DNA of 64,000 nt from Desulfovibrio desulfuricans (GCF_004801255.1 NZ_CP036295.1:1500001-1564000); one strand, 5' to 3'; shown: positions 1 to 8,763, counted from the stretch's first letter. Notes: a model not told the origin generated them from the sequence alone. A program made the numbers and translations.

Positions 1-389
1 ACGTCAAAAAAATTCTTGGTTCGGCCATGCCCATGCCCAACGCCCCGGTGCTTGAGGTCTCAGGCAAGGACTTGGTGCGGGGCGCGCCCCGCGTGGTAAA
101 AGTTACCGAGGGTCACGTGCGCGAGGCCCTGCGGGAGCCTGTGCTGGCCATACTGGGCGCCGTGATGCGCGCGCTGGAAAAAACACCGCCCGAGCTAGCG
201 GCCGATATTTACCGCAACGGCATGCTCATGGCGGGCGGCGGCTCGCTGCTCAAGGGGCTTGACCAGTTTATCGCCCAGGAGACGCGCCTTAAGGTTTTTG
301 TGGACAAGGATCCCCTTACGACCGTGCTGCGGGGTACGGCGAGGGCCATGCTTGACCGCCAGCTGTACCACTCTGTTTTTATCAACTAG
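1..389 (+). CDS. mreB: Rod-shape determining protein MreB (C-terminal part)
   Basis: The frame is open from the left edge (first full codon at base 3), so the gene is cut by the window; 128 residues are visible. They match the C-terminal end of the bacterial actin MreB: the GSAMPMP strand, the REPVLAILGAVMRALE helix, the ELAADI segment and the nucleotide-binding AGGGSLLKGLD loop followed by TRLKVFVDKDPLTTVLRG. MreB forms cytoplasmic filaments under the inner membrane that direct lateral wall synthesis. The usual partner mreC does not follow; the next 330 bases are non-coding and then an unrelated phosphatase starts. The family call is firm; nothing can be said about the missing N-terminus. 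Confidence 0.93.
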   Translation, partial: VKKILGSAMPMPNAPVLEVSGKDLVRGAPRVVKVTEGHVREALREPVLAILGAVMRALEKTPPELAADIYRNGMLMAGGGSLLKGLDQFIAQETRLKVFVDKDPLTTVLRGTARAMLDRQLYHSVFIN

Positions 390-717
390 CGACTGCTGCT
401 GTGGTGTTGCCTGGCCGTCTGGCTGCGGCGACAGCCTTCTTTTACGCCGGTTGCACGCCAGCAATGGCCGCTGACCGGGGGCTTTCTTCTTCAATACGCC
501 TGTCTGCCTTGCCGCAACACACCAGTAGCCTGGGCGCATTTTATCTTTGAAAATATGTCCTCAAAGCTGTTTCGGCGCTCGCTTTTGCTCATGTGCAAAG
601 GGTCGGGCGACACAGACCGCTTTCGGGCATCTCATTATTATCAGCAATTGCAGCGGGGCAACCAGCCCTGCGGCATCACTGCGTTACGGCATGTCCGTGA
701 GGCATGAAGGAAGACCC
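390..717. other. Intergenic region mreB-suhB, no gene seen
   Basis: About 330 bases between mreB and the inositol phosphatase. Short open frames cross it, but none has a ribosome site or a recognisable protein. I see no clear terminator with a T-run. The region presumably carries the mreB 3' end and the promoter of the phosphatase, which has its Shine-Dalgarno sequence at 706-713. Confidence 0.5.
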
Positions 718-1533
718 ATGTTTTCATCTCAAAAAGTTTTGCAAGAGTGCATGGAAATTGTGCTGCAAAGCGGCAACATTGTGCGCGAGCACTGGGCGAG
801 ACCCAGCAACGTGATGCACAAGGGGCGCATTGATCTGGTTACGCAGACCGATCTGGCAGTCGAGGCGTTTTTGAAAGAAAAACTGGCCGGGCTTGTGCCG
901 GGCGCAGCCTTTATGGCTGAGGAAAGCAGCCAGAGCGAGCGCGAGCCGGATGGTCTGTGCTGGATTATTGACCCTGTGGACGGCACAACCAATTTTGTTC
1001 ACCGCATCCCGCAGGTAGCGACCTCTGTGGCCTTGTGGCACAATGGCCGCGCCGAGCTTGGCGTGGTCAACATCCCCATGATGCACGAGTGCTTCAGCGC
1101 GCGGCGGGGGCAGGGGGCTTTTGTCAACGACGTGCCGCTGGCCGTGAGCAAGGCCCAAACCCTTGGGGACTCGCTGGTAGCTACGGGCTTTCCGTACGAT
1201 TTTACGGGGCGTCTCGACAGGGTTCTTGCGCGGCTTGCCCTTGTGCTGCCCAAGAGCCAGGGCCTGCGCCGCATGGGCGCGGCGGCAGTGGATCTGGCCT
1301 ATGTGGCCTGCGGCAGGGTGGACATGTTTTATGAGGAAGGCCTGAAACCCTGGGATTTTGCCGCCGGGATGCTGCTGGTTGAAGAGGCCGGGGGCAAGGT
1401 TACCAATATGCGCGGCGATCCCCTGCATTTTGGCGATGTGCTGCTGGCCTCCAACGGCCTGGTGCATGAAGAATCCGTTGCCCTGCTTGGCCCCACTGAC
1501 GTGACATCTGGCGCGACATCTGGCGCGGCGTAG
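718..1533 (+). CDS. suhB: Inositol-1-monophosphatase family protein (SuhB-like)
   Basis: A 271-residue member of the Mg-dependent inositol monophosphatase family, which hydrolyses inositol phosphates and related sugar phosphates in the cytoplasm; E. coli SuhB also acts in rRNA antitermination. Visible metal-binding motifs are the AEES loop (E69), IIDPVDGTTN (D85, D88) and KPWDFAAG near the C-terminus. The ATG at 718 is chosen because a strong ribosome site (AAGGAAG, 706-713) sits at correct distance and the family homology begins there; the frame extends upstream to 547 but that part is not conserved-looking. It runs as a single gene and converges on the Nudix-like gene. Exact substrate is not determinable from sequence. 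Confidence 0.9.
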   Translation: MFSSQKVLQECMEIVLQSGNIVREHWARPSNVMHKGRIDLVTQTDLAVEAFLKEKLAGLVPGAAFMAEESSQSEREPDGLCWIIDPVDGTTNFVHRIPQVATSVALWHNGRAELGVVNIPMMHECFSARRGQGAFVNDVPLAVSKAQTLGDSLVATGFPYDFTGRLDRVLARLALVLPKSQGLRRMGAAAVDLAYVACGRVDMFYEEGLKPWDFAAGMLLVEEAGGKVTNMRGDPLHFGDVLLASNGLVHEESVALLGPTDVTSGATSGAA

Positions 1534-1547
1534 CGGGTGCATGGCGC

Positions 1548-2063
1548 TCAGCGCGGGCGTACCAGACCGGCCTGAACCGCCACGCGCAAAAAGGGCGACA
1601 GCAGCTCGCCAAAATGGATGCCAATGCCGCGCAGCTCATCGTAGTCCACCAGCATGTGACGATCCGGGTCGCGAACGGCTGCGGCTGCCAGCAACGCAGG
1701 CACGCGCCCCTCATATAGCGCCACAAATGCGTTGGAGCTCTCCGGCCCCGGCGGGCAGACCCCCAGCGGCAAGACCCTGCCATCGTGCCCCCAGTCGTCG
1801 TTTAAGAGCTGCAGGGCCCGGAGTTCAGTCGATTGCCCGGCTGGCAGCCGCCCAAAGGACGACATGCCCCAGCCGAGCCCTGGCCTGTGGGTAAGCAGGG
1901 CGCGCCCTTGCCGGTCGCGCACAAGCAGGCCCACGGCCCTGTGGTGCAGGGCCTGGCGCAGAACGTCTTCGCTGCGCATGACGCACAGAGGCACGTTGTT
2001 TTTGTCCACAACCTCCAGCAGATCTGGAGTGGCGCTTGATGAAGGATAGAGGCTGATTTCCAT
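1548..2063 (-). CDS. Nudix-like protein with degenerate Nudix box
   Basis: A 171-residue protein resembling the isopentenyl-diphosphate-isomerase-like Nudix branch (YfcD type): it opens with LLEVVDKNNVPL, then the HHRAVGLLVRD strand and LLTHR. The expected catalytic box (REUXEEXGU) reads LQLLNDDWG, so the paired glutamates are aspartates and the first glutamate is lost. Hydrolase activity is therefore doubtful. I chose ATG 2063; an in-frame GTG at 2075 would add four residues. The ATG shares the palindromic CATG at 2061-2064 with the start of rimI on the other strand, so each gene's promoter must lie inside the other or both transcripts overlap at their 5' ends. Confidence 0.72.
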   Translation of the reverse strand: MEISLYPSSSATPDLLEVVDKNNVPLCVMRSEDVLRQALHHRAVGLLVRDRQGRALLTHRPGLGWGMSSFGRLPAGQSTELRALQLLNDDWGHDGRVLPLGVCPPGPESSNAFVALYEGRVPALLAAAAVRDPDRHMLVDYDELRGIGIHFGELLSPFLRVAVQAGLVRPR

Positions 2064-2520
2064 GAGAGCTTCCACAGAGCAGGGCGAACGTCTTCAGATG
2101 CTTGGGCCGCAGCACGCCGCCGCCATGTACGAAATTGAGCGCCAGTGTTTTCCCTTGCCCTGGTCCCAGGAGCAGTGCGCTGCGGCGTTTGGGCAAAAGG
2201 CCTTTGCCGCGCTTGGGCTGTTCAGGCATGAAGCGCTGATTGGCTATATATCTGTTTACCATACGCTGGATGAACTGGAAATACTCAATCTGGCGGTGTT
2301 GCCGCAAGAGCGGCGGCGCGGTTACGGAAGGCGCATACTGGGCCTGGTCTTGCGCCTTGCCCGTAAAATGGCTATTAATAAAATCTTGCTTGAAGTGCGG
2401 GTGGGCAACAAGCCAGCCATTTGTCTGTATGAAAGCTGCGGCTTCAAGCGTGAGGGAGTGCGCAAAAAGTATTATACCGATACTGGTGAAGACGCGCTTA
2501 TCTATCTTTGTTCCATCTGA
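2062..2520 (+). CDS. rimI: Ribosomal protein S18-alanine N-acetyltransferase (RimI-like GNAT)
   Basis: A 152-residue GNAT acetyltransferase. The acetyl-CoA loop is visible as LPQERRRGYGRRIL, preceded by the LEILNLAVLP strand and followed by LEVRVGNKPAICLYESCGFKREGVRKKYY, the RimI-type C-terminal pattern. RimI acetylates the N-terminal alanine of ribosomal protein S18. A weak ribosome site (GAAGGA near 2041) precedes ATG 2062; ATG 2098 is a less likely internal alternative because it would cut the first strand. tpiA follows after about 14 bases, so rimI-tpiA-secG look like one operon. Substrate assignment rests on family resemblance only. Confidence 0.85.
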   Translation: MRASTEQGERLQMLGPQHAAAMYEIERQCFPLPWSQEQCAAAFGQKAFAALGLFRHEALIGYISVYHTLDELEILNLAVLPQERRRGYGRRILGLVLRLARKMAINKILLEVRVGNKPAICLYESCGFKREGVRKKYYTDTGEDALIYLCSI

Positions 2521-2534
2521 TCGCTGAGGAATCC

Positions 2535-3299
2535 ATGCAAAAGATATTTGCCGCCAACTGGAAGATGTATAAAACCCGCTCTCAGGCAAGCCAGAGCGCT
2601 CAAGAACTGGCCAAGGGCCTTGGTCAGATGCCTGCGGGGCAGGAGGTTGTAGTTTTTGCTCCCTTTACGGCCATCAGTTGCGCGGCCGACGCCTTTAAGG
2701 GCCATGCGGGCCTTACTGTTGGCGGACAAAACTGCTATCCGGCGGAAGAAGGCGCCTTTACCGGCGAAACTTCGCCCGCCATGCTGCGCGATGCCGGCGC
2801 GGCCTGGGTGCTGACCGGGCACTCGGAGCGGCGGCACATCATGGGCGAAGATGACGCCCTTGTGGCGCGCAAAACCATTTTTGCCCTTGAACACGGCCTT
2901 AACGTGCTGCTGTGCATCGGCGAAACCCTTGAACAACGTGAAGCAGGCAAGCTCAACGCCGTGCTTGAACGGCAGCTTGCTGCAGTTTTTGCGGCCATGC
3001 CTGCCAGCCTTGGCGGCGCTGCCCTTGTGGGCAAGCTGGCCGTAGGGTATGAACCCGTGTGGGCCATCGGCACTGGCAAGGTTGCCGGACCGAAGGAAGT
3101 GCTGGACGCCCACGCCGTAACGCGGGCCCTGCTGGGCAAACTGGTGGGTGAAACCGCGTCCCGGCTGCCTATTCTTTATGGCGGCAGCGTCAAGCCGAAC
3201 AATGCCGCCGGGCTTATGGCCCTTGACAATGTGGACGGCCTTCTGGTAGGTGGAGCGTCTTTAGAAGCACAAAGCTTCTTACAAATTATCGGGGCCTAA
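2535..3299 (+). CDS. tpiA: Triosephosphate isomerase
   Basis: A 254-residue TIM-barrel enzyme that interconverts dihydroxyacetone phosphate and glyceraldehyde 3-phosphate in glycolysis and gluconeogenesis. All catalytic elements are present: the N-terminal AANWKMYK (Asn and Lys), TGHSERR (electrophilic His), VGYEPVWAIGTGK (catalytic Glu and flexible loop) and the phosphate-binding YGGSVKPNN and GGAS loops. Start ATG 2535 follows GAGGA at 2526-2530; in-frame sequence upstream lacks homology. Length is normal for the family. It is the middle gene of rimI-tpiA-secG, the tpiA-secG order being common in bacteria. Confidence 0.97.
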   Translation: MQKIFAANWKMYKTRSQASQSAQELAKGLGQMPAGQEVVVFAPFTAISCAADAFKGHAGLTVGGQNCYPAEEGAFTGETSPAMLRDAGAAWVLTGHSERRHIMGEDDALVARKTIFALEHGLNVLLCIGETLEQREAGKLNAVLERQLAAVFAAMPASLGGAALVGKLAVGYEPVWAIGTGKVAGPKEVLDAHAVTRALLGKLVGETASRLPILYGGSVKPNNAAGLMALDNVDGLLVGGASLEAQSFLQIIGA

Positions 3300-3350
3300 C
3301 CCCACTTCGGGCGCGCCATCGGGCAGTGGCCGGACGGCGAGGAGGAATTC

Positions 3351-3746
3351 GTGCAGACTCTCATTCTTACGCTGCATATTATTGTGTGCGTGTTGCTGGT
3401 GATTCTTGTGCTGCTTCAGGCAGGCAAGGAAGGCATGGGCGTAATTTTTGGCGGCGGCAACAGCTCTGTGTTCGGCAGTGGCGGCGCAGGCGGCATACTT
3501 GCCAAGCTGACCGCGCTGATGGCTGTGATTTTTATCATCACCTCCATCAGCTACACCCTTGTGACCAGCTCGCGCCCCGCTAATCAGTCTACAATTCTTG
3601 ACGTCAAGATTGAAGAACCTGCCGCTCCCCGGCCCGCAGCCCCGGCCATAAAGCCCGGCGCTGAAGCAGCACCCGCACCTGCGGCGGCCCCAGCGGCTCC
3701 GGCAGCCCCTGCCGGGCAAACCGCCCCGGCTCCTGCGGCCCAATAA
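3351..3746 (+). CDS. secG: Preprotein translocase subunit SecG
   Basis: A 131-residue inner-membrane subunit of SecYEG. Two membrane helices are visible (residues about 3-21 and 55-73), separated by the diagnostic loop QAGKEGMGVIFGGGNSSVFGSGGAGG. The start is GTG 3351, preceded by a near-perfect ribosome site (AGGAGGAA, 3340-3347). After residue about 85 there is a 45-residue tail made almost only of Ala and Pro, longer than in many SecG proteins; such low-complexity tails are frequent in this lineage and probably not required for translocation. It is the last gene of the rimI-tpiA-secG set and is followed by a clear terminator. Confidence 0.94.
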   Translation: MQTLILTLHIIVCVLLVILVLLQAGKEGMGVIFGGGNSSVFGSGGAGGILAKLTALMAVIFIITSISYTLVTSSRPANQSTILDVKIEEPAAPRPAAPAIKPGAEAAPAPAAAPAAPAAPAGQTAPAPAAQ

Positions 3747-3768
3747 CCGCAGCATACGTTTACTGTCA

Positions 3769-3798
3769 AAGCCGCGGCATGTGCTGCGGCTTTTTTTT
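3769..3798 (+). terminator. Rho-independent terminator after secG
   Basis: GCCGCGGC pairs with GCTGCGGC (one G-T wobble) around a 4-base loop, followed by eight Ts (3791-3798). It ends the rimI-tpiA-secG transcript. Confidence 0.88.
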
Positions 3799-3827
3799 AT
3801 TAGCGCAACCCATGGGTGGAGCCTGTC

Positions 3828-4877
3828 ATGTCTGATGCTGATGCCTTTGGCGCAAATCCCTTTCGCACGCTCAATGCCAAGCAGTTTCCGGAAAAGCAGA
3901 AACCGGGCGACAGGCATCCCAAACCTGCCCACCAGGGGCGCGGCAAGCGTGTTGTTGCCGGGGCGGCCAACGTCCAGCACGCGGAGCTTTCGGATGAAGA
4001 CTGCGACCTGTTTTTGAACGCCGTCAGCAGTGTGACCCCTGCAAAAAATTCAACAAAATCCTCACAGGGCGGGGCGCAGGGCTTTTCGCTTGATGAGCGC
4101 GGCGCATTGACCAGCATGGCCGACGCTCTGGCAGACGAGCGCGGCAAGGGCAAGGCAAAAAAAACCGCCGGGCGTGCCAATTCTGCCCAGGCTATGCCCA
4201 AGAACATGCCGCAGGCCAAGGGGCAGCCCAAGGCGCAGGGCAAACAGACTCAGCCGGCAGATGCCATGTCTGGGGATTTTGCCGCTGCCGCCCAGCAGGA
4301 GACTGACGACGAGGCCGCCGCCTTTTTGACAGCCATGGGCACGGTAAGCCCCCTCTCCGGTAAAGGGCGCGACGTGGCCCCGGCCCCGGAAGCTGGCACG
4401 CCTCCCCCTCAGGGCGAGATGAGCCTGCAGGACTTTATGGACGGCAAGCTTGAGTTTGCCCTGACGTTTTCGGACGAATATCTTGAGGGGCATGTCGTCG
4501 GGCTTGACCAGATGATTCTTAACAAACTGCGGTCCGGGGGCCTCAGCCCGGAGGCGCACCTTGACCTGCACGGCCTCAATGCGCTGCAGGCTTTTGAGGC
4601 TCTGCGGGGCTTTTTCAAGGGCAGCTGGTACAAGGGGTTGCGCACGGTGCTGGTAGTGCCTGGGCGTGGCCGCAATTCGCCGGACGGCGTGGGTATTCTG
4701 CGCGAAAAGCTGCAAAGTTGGCTGACGCAGGATCCCTTCAAGCGGGTTGTGCTGGCCTTTTGCACTGCGCAGCCGCATGACGGCGGCCCCGGCAGCGTAT
4801 ACGTGCTGCTGCGCAAATACCGCAAAAAAGGCCGTATTTACTGGGAAAGGATGCCTGCGGATTCTGACCTGTACTAG
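3828..4877 (+). CDS. Smr-domain protein with long disordered N-terminus
   Basis: A 349-residue protein whose last 90 residues form an Smr (small MutS-related) domain: LDLHGLNALQAFEALRGFF, then VVPGRGRNS and the closing FCTAQPHDGGPGSVYVLLRK. Smr domains are nucleases or nucleic-acid binding modules. The first 200 residues are charged, Ala/Gly/Lys-rich and low in predicted structure, with two repeated motifs (LFLNAVSSVTP and AFLTAMGTVSP) each preceded by acidic residues, suggesting two copies of a short binding element. Start ATG 3828 is preferred over GTG 3816 because GGTGGA lies just upstream of it. It is monocistronic and converges on the mutS operon. The role is not known; resemblance to the C-terminus of MutS2 is to the domain only. 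Confidence 0.85.
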   Translation: MSDADAFGANPFRTLNAKQFPEKQKPGDRHPKPAHQGRGKRVVAGAANVQHAELSDEDCDLFLNAVSSVTPAKNSTKSSQGGAQGFSLDERGALTSMADALADERGKGKAKKTAGRANSAQAMPKNMPQAKGQPKAQGKQTQPADAMSGDFAAAAQQETDDEAAAFLTAMGTVSPLSGKGRDVAPAPEAGTPPPQGEMSLQDFMDGKLEFALTFSDEYLEGHVVGLDQMILNKLRSGGLSPEAHLDLHGLNALQAFEALRGFFKGSWYKGLRTVLVVPGRGRNSPDGVGILREKLQSWLTQDPFKRVVLAFCTAQPHDGGPGSVYVLLRKYRKKGRIYWERMPADSDLY

Positions 4878-5021
4878 AGCGGGTCAGCCTCGGGATGTCT
4901 GGCAGGGGGCACTTGGCAAGGGGAACCTTTCTGGAGCGCCGCACAATATATTCCCTTACGCTGTGGGGCGTCTCAGCAACAAAACAGGGGTGAGCCGCCT
5001 TGCCAGCGCGAGGTCATGAAG

Positions 5022-5050
5022 TCAAAAATGGCCGGGATTTCCCGGCCATT
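5022..5050 (-). terminator. Terminator of the mutS-DUF1992 operon
   Basis: Perfect 11-base arms (5027-5037 and 5040-5050, AATGGCCGGGA and its complement) separated by two bases. On the minus strand the hairpin is followed by a short T-run. It lies 36 bases beyond the DUF1992 stop. Confidence 0.85.
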
Positions 5051-5085
5051 CTACGCGATATGGGGCGGACGAGCTGGGCTCGCGG

Positions 5086-5499
5086 TCAGCCAGCCTTGCC
5101 CGGTTTGCCTGACATGGCAGTGAGCCTGTCCAGAAGACGGTCATAATACGGGTCGTCCTGCTCGATGTGCAGGGGCCGCTGAAAGCGTATTTTGGCCTGC
5201 GTAACCATAAAGCGCACTCTTTGCATTTGCCGCAAGCGTTCCTGCTCGTCCTCGCAGTGCTCCAGCAGGTCGACAAGCCTGTTAATCTCTTTGCGTTCCT
5301 CAAGCTCCGGCGGCAGGCAGCCCGCATTGCGCAGTATTTTATAAGCCATGCGCATGTCTTCCGGCACATGGCTCAGGTCTTCAATCTCCAGAGGTTTGCC
5401 AGCGCCGGGCAGATTGTCAAAGGCCCCTTGCGACAGGGCCTCCTCGATGCGGCGTTCCGCCACAAGCTGGATGACAGACCAGGGATTGGCGTTACTCAT
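5086..5499 (-). CDS. DUF1992 / DnaJ-homologue C28-type protein
   Basis: A 137-residue protein of the DUF1992 family (found in the human DNAJC28 C-terminus and in bacterial YhdN-like proteins, without a J domain here). Diagnostic features are the N-terminal VAERRIEEA, GAFDNLPGAGKPLEIED and the MAYKILRNAGCLPPELEERKEI block, followed by a helical, charged C-terminus. No biochemical function is established for the family. ATG 5499 overlaps the mutS stop by eight bases (ATGAGTAA), so it is translated from the mutS message. Confidence 0.85.
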   Translation of the reverse strand: MSNANPWSVIQLVAERRIEEALSQGAFDNLPGAGKPLEIEDLSHVPEDMRMAYKILRNAGCLPPELEERKEINRLVDLLEHCEDEQERLRQMQRVRFMVTQAKIRFQRPLHIEQDDPYYDRLLDRLTAMSGKPGKAG

Positions 5500-8212
5500 G
5501 GCTGTTTTCGTCCCGTTGTGAGGTGGCCGTTGCCTCGTTTGCGGCATCGGGGTCGTCGCCCCACAGTTTTTTCCATTCCACAAGCTGCCGCAGGGCATCC
5601 ATGGGGCTGAGCTCGTCAGGGTTAAGCTCACGCAGCAGCAGCACAAGGGGATGCTCCGTGCGGGGCGGGGCGGCGGCAATCTCCGGCAGGTCCGGTTCCT
5701 TTTTTGCGGGTTCCGGCAGGTTCAGACCGGGTAGGGCAACCGCCGACACCACGGTTTTACGGGCGTTTTCGCGGCCACGCTCCAGCCCCTGCAGTATGGC
5801 TCTGGCACGCTGCACCACCGGACCGGGCACGCCCGCAAGGCGGGCCACCTCCACGCCGTAACTGCGGTCTGAGGGGCCGGGAACCAACTTGTGCAAAAAG
5901 AGAATGTCGTTGTTGTACTCGCGTATGGCGATGTTCATGGTAAATACGCCCGCGATGCGGCCTTCCAGCGCGGTAAGCTCGTGGTAGTGGGTGGCAAACA
6001 GCGTGCGCAGTTCGCCGCCAGCCCGTTTTGCCAGGTCTTCCACCACGGCCCAGGCCAGCGCCACGCCGTCGTAGGTGCTTGTGCCGCGGCCAATTTCGTC
6101 AAGAATGACAAGGCTTCTGCGGGTAGCCTGACGCAAAATGCGGGCCGTTTCCATCATCTCCACCATAAATGTGCTCTGGCCCTGGGCGAGGTTGTCTGAC
6201 GCGCCCACGCGCGAAAACAGACGGTCTACCAGCCCGAGGCGGGCTGCGGTGGCCGGAACCATGGACCCCATCTGCGCCAGCAGGCAGATGATGGCCACCT
6301 GACGCAGTACGGTTGATTTGCCCGCCATGTTGGGGCCGGTGAGCAGACACAGACGACGCCCGGCATCCAGCCTGAAATCGTTGGGAACAAAGTTGGCCCG
6401 GCCAAGCATGGCCTCGACCACAGGATGCCTCCCCTCGCGGATGTCGAGGTCGGCCTCCTGGTCCAGCTCGGGCCTGCACCAGTTGTTGTTGCGGCCAACC
6501 TGCGCGAGGCTCTGCCAGTAATCAAGCTGGGCCACCATATCCGCCGCGTGGATGATACGTTCACGCTGGCTGGCCATATGGTTGCGCAGCTCCTGAAATA
6601 GCGAATATTCAAGGCTTTTGCGCTTGTCGGAGGCGGAGAGCAGCTCCTCCTCAAGCTCCTTAAGCTCGACGGTGGTGAAGCGCTCGGCGTTGGCAAGGCT
6701 TTGCCTGCGGATAAAATGGAAGGGCGCTGGGCCGCTGTGGGCGGCGCGGGTAAGCTCGTAATAGTAGCCAAATACGCGGTTGAAGCCCAGTTTGAGTTTG
6801 CTGATGCCTGTCTTGGCCTGCTCGTCGGCCAGCATGTTTTGCAGTTTTTGCTCGCCGTGCTCCGCCAGATCAAGCAGACGGTCAAGCTCGGCATTGTAGC
6901 CGTTTTTAAACAGCCCTCCCTCGGTGATGACGGCGGGCGGGCTGTCCACAAGGGCGCTTTGCAATAGGGCCGCGCTGTCTTCCATGCTGTCCCACGACTT
7001 GACCACGTCGGCGACGCTTTTGGGCATGCTGGCAGCGGCATTTGCCGTGCACAGGGCGGCATGAACGTCCGGCAGGGCAGCCAGACTGTTGCGCAGGGCG
7101 ATAAAGTCGCGGGGCGCGCCCTGGTTCAGGCTGATGCGGGTAGAGAGGCGCTCGAGGTCATAGACGTTTTTAAGCGCCTCGCGCAGGGCGTCGCGGCGGG
7201 CGTCGTCCGCATAAAAAAACGCCACCGCGTCCTGAATGCGCGTGATTGGGCCAAGCTCGCGCCAGGGGTGACGCAGCATGTCTTCAAGCAGCCTGCCGCC
7301 CATGGGCGTCATGGTGTCGTCCAGGGCATGGCGCAGGGTTCCCTTGCCTTTGCGTCCATTAAGGCGGGCAAATATCTCGAGGTTGCGCTCTGTCACGTCG
7401 TCGATGATCAGTCGGCGGCCAAGATCAAGCGGGGCAAAAGGCATGAGGTGGTCGGGGTTGCGCATCTGGGTTTGCCCCAGATAGGCAAGCAGCGCCCCGC
7501 AGGCGCGCGTGAGTTCCGGCTTGCCCTCAAGCCCCAGTGCTCCGGCCTCGCGCACTCCTTGAGCCGTCACAACGCGCTCTGTGGCGCGTTTAAGCTCAAA
7601 CTGGCCCGCAGGCATGCGTACAAGGCGTATGCCCTCCAGGATGCAGCGTGGGGGCGGTTCTGTGCCTTCAGGTACGAGAAGCTCGCGGGGAGCCAGCTTT
7701 TGGGCCCATTGCCACAGCTCGGCCTCGCGTTTGAACTCCACCCCGGACCACTGGCCGGTGGAAATGTCCGCCCAGGCGAGCCCGCCGGCGCCGCCTGCCG
7801 CAGCGAGGCAAAGCGCGGCCAGATAATTGTGGCTTTTGCTGGCCAGGTTGGCGTCTTCCAGTACCGTACCCGGCGTGATAACGCGGGTAACGGCGCGTTT
7901 GACCAGCCCCTTGGCCGCCTTGGGGTCTTCTGTCTGGTCGCAGATGGCCACGTGATAACCCTTGTCGATGAGCTGGGCCACGTAGCCCTCGACCGCGTGC
8001 CACGGCACGCCGCACATGGGGATGGGGTTTTCCGCATCCCTGCTGCGGCTTGTAAGCGCGATCTGAAGTTCGCGGGCCGCTACCTTGGCGTCTTCAAGAA
8101 ACAGTTCATAAAAATCACCCATGCGATACAGCAGCAAGGCATCAGGGTGCTCGGCCTTGATGCGCATGTACTGCTCAAACATGGGGGTCAGTTTTGCGGG
8201 GGCTTCAGACAT
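5492..8212 (-). CDS. mutS: DNA mismatch repair protein MutS
   Basis: A 906-residue mismatch-recognition ATPase. The mismatch-binding domain begins at once with the Phe-x-Glu motif in MGDFYELF (about residues 35-42). The core and clamp domains follow, and the ATPase has Walker A GPNMAGKST, Walker B ILDEIGRGTSTYDG and FATHYHEL. The C-terminus ends in a Pro/Ala linker and a short helix typical of the MutS tetramer domain (PMDALRQLVEWKKLW). ATG 8212 is chosen because MSEAPAKLTPMFEQY matches the usual MutS opening; the frame runs 12 codons further upstream. No good ribosome site is visible. The DUF1992 gene is coupled downstream. Confidence 0.97.
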   Translation of the reverse strand: MSEAPAKLTPMFEQYMRIKAEHPDALLLYRMGDFYELFLEDAKVAARELQIALTSRSRDAENPIPMCGVPWHAVEGYVAQLIDKGYHVAICDQTEDPKAAKGLVKRAVTRVITPGTVLEDANLASKSHNYLAALCLAAAGGAGGLAWADISTGQWSGVEFKREAELWQWAQKLAPRELLVPEGTEPPPRCILEGIRLVRMPAGQFELKRATERVVTAQGVREAGALGLEGKPELTRACGALLAYLGQTQMRNPDHLMPFAPLDLGRRLIIDDVTERNLEIFARLNGRKGKGTLRHALDDTMTPMGGRLLEDMLRHPWRELGPITRIQDAVAFFYADDARRDALREALKNVYDLERLSTRISLNQGAPRDFIALRNSLAALPDVHAALCTANAAASMPKSVADVVKSWDSMEDSAALLQSALVDSPPAVITEGGLFKNGYNAELDRLLDLAEHGEQKLQNMLADEQAKTGISKLKLGFNRVFGYYYELTRAAHSGPAPFHFIRRQSLANAERFTTVELKELEEELLSASDKRKSLEYSLFQELRNHMASQRERIIHAADMVAQLDYWQSLAQVGRNNNWCRPELDQEADLDIREGRHPVVEAMLGRANFVPNDFRLDAGRRLCLLTGPNMAGKSTVLRQVAIICLLAQMGSMVPATAARLGLVDRLFSRVGASDNLAQGQSTFMVEMMETARILRQATRRSLVILDEIGRGTSTYDGVALAWAVVEDLAKRAGGELRTLFATHYHELTALEGRIAGVFTMNIAIREYNNDILFLHKLVPGPSDRSYGVEVARLAGVPGPVVQRARAILQGLERGRENARKTVVSAVALPGLNLPEPAKKEPDLPEIAAAPPRTEHPLVLLLRELNPDELSPMDALRQLVEWKKLWGDDPDAANEATATSQRDENSHE

Positions 8213-8256
8213 AGTGATTCGTGGGGTGACGGTGAAGGCGGCGCGCAAACGCTGCC

Positions 8257-8303
8257 ATAAAAAAATCGTGGCGCTGCCCAGACGTTAAGCCGAACAGCGC
8301 CAC
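8257..8303 (-). terminator. Terminator after the LapA-like gene
   Basis: Arms GTGGCGCTG (8268-8276) and CAGCGCCAC (8295-8303) enclose an 18-base loop. On the minus strand a run of seven Ts follows (8258-8265 region). It separates the LapA-like gene from mutS. Confidence 0.82.
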
Positions 8304-8322
8304 AAAGCGGTTTGCAATAAGT

Positions 8323-8763
8323 CTACTGCTGCTTGTTGTCCGGGTCGGGCGCCAGGGTATCTTCGGCAGCGGCAGCGGTTGTGGCGGTGGCCGCAACCGC
8401 AGGCGGGGTCTCAGGTTTGCCGTTTTTGCTCAAAAACTGCGCGCGTGCAGTGTCTGCGCCAAGCTTTTTCTTGGTCTTTTCGAGCTCGCGCTCTAGGCTG
8501 CCGATCTGCCATTTTTGCTTCATCAGGCGGGCAGTCAGGTTGACCTTATCCCACACCAAAAAGCCCAGCGTCATCAGCGCGCCACAGGCGAAGGCCGCGA
8601 TGACGAGAAAATAGAAGGGCAAAGCAATGGAGGACATGGCGGGAATAAAGAACAGATTGAGCGTGAGAACCATGCTCTGGGAAAGAGCGCCCTGGTTCTG
8701 AAAAAAGAACACGAGCGCAATAAAAAAGACGACCGCGAGCAACAATACCTTGATATACCGCAT
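8323..8763 (-). CDS. LapA-domain inner-membrane protein
   Basis: A 146-residue protein with two membrane helices (about 5-20 and 45-68) separated by a short periplasmic loop, then a cytoplasmic coiled-coil segment (KWQIGSLERELEKTKKKLG) and an Ala/Thr-rich tail. The helix-loop-helix with FFFQNQ in the first helix matches the LapA (DUF1049) family; E. coli LapA takes part in lipopolysaccharide assembly control with LapB, which is not encoded here. Two ATGs lie close together; the second (8763) has GAGGAG at proper distance, the first (8769) is too close to it. The function in this organism is an inference from the family. Confidence 0.75.
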   Translation of the reverse strand: MRYIKVLLLAVVFFIALVFFFQNQGALSQSMVLTLNLFFIPAMSSIALPFYFLVIAAFACGALMTLGFLVWDKVNLTARLMKQKWQIGSLERELEKTKKKLGADTARAQFLSKNGKPETPPAVAATATTAAAAEDTLAPDPDNKQQ

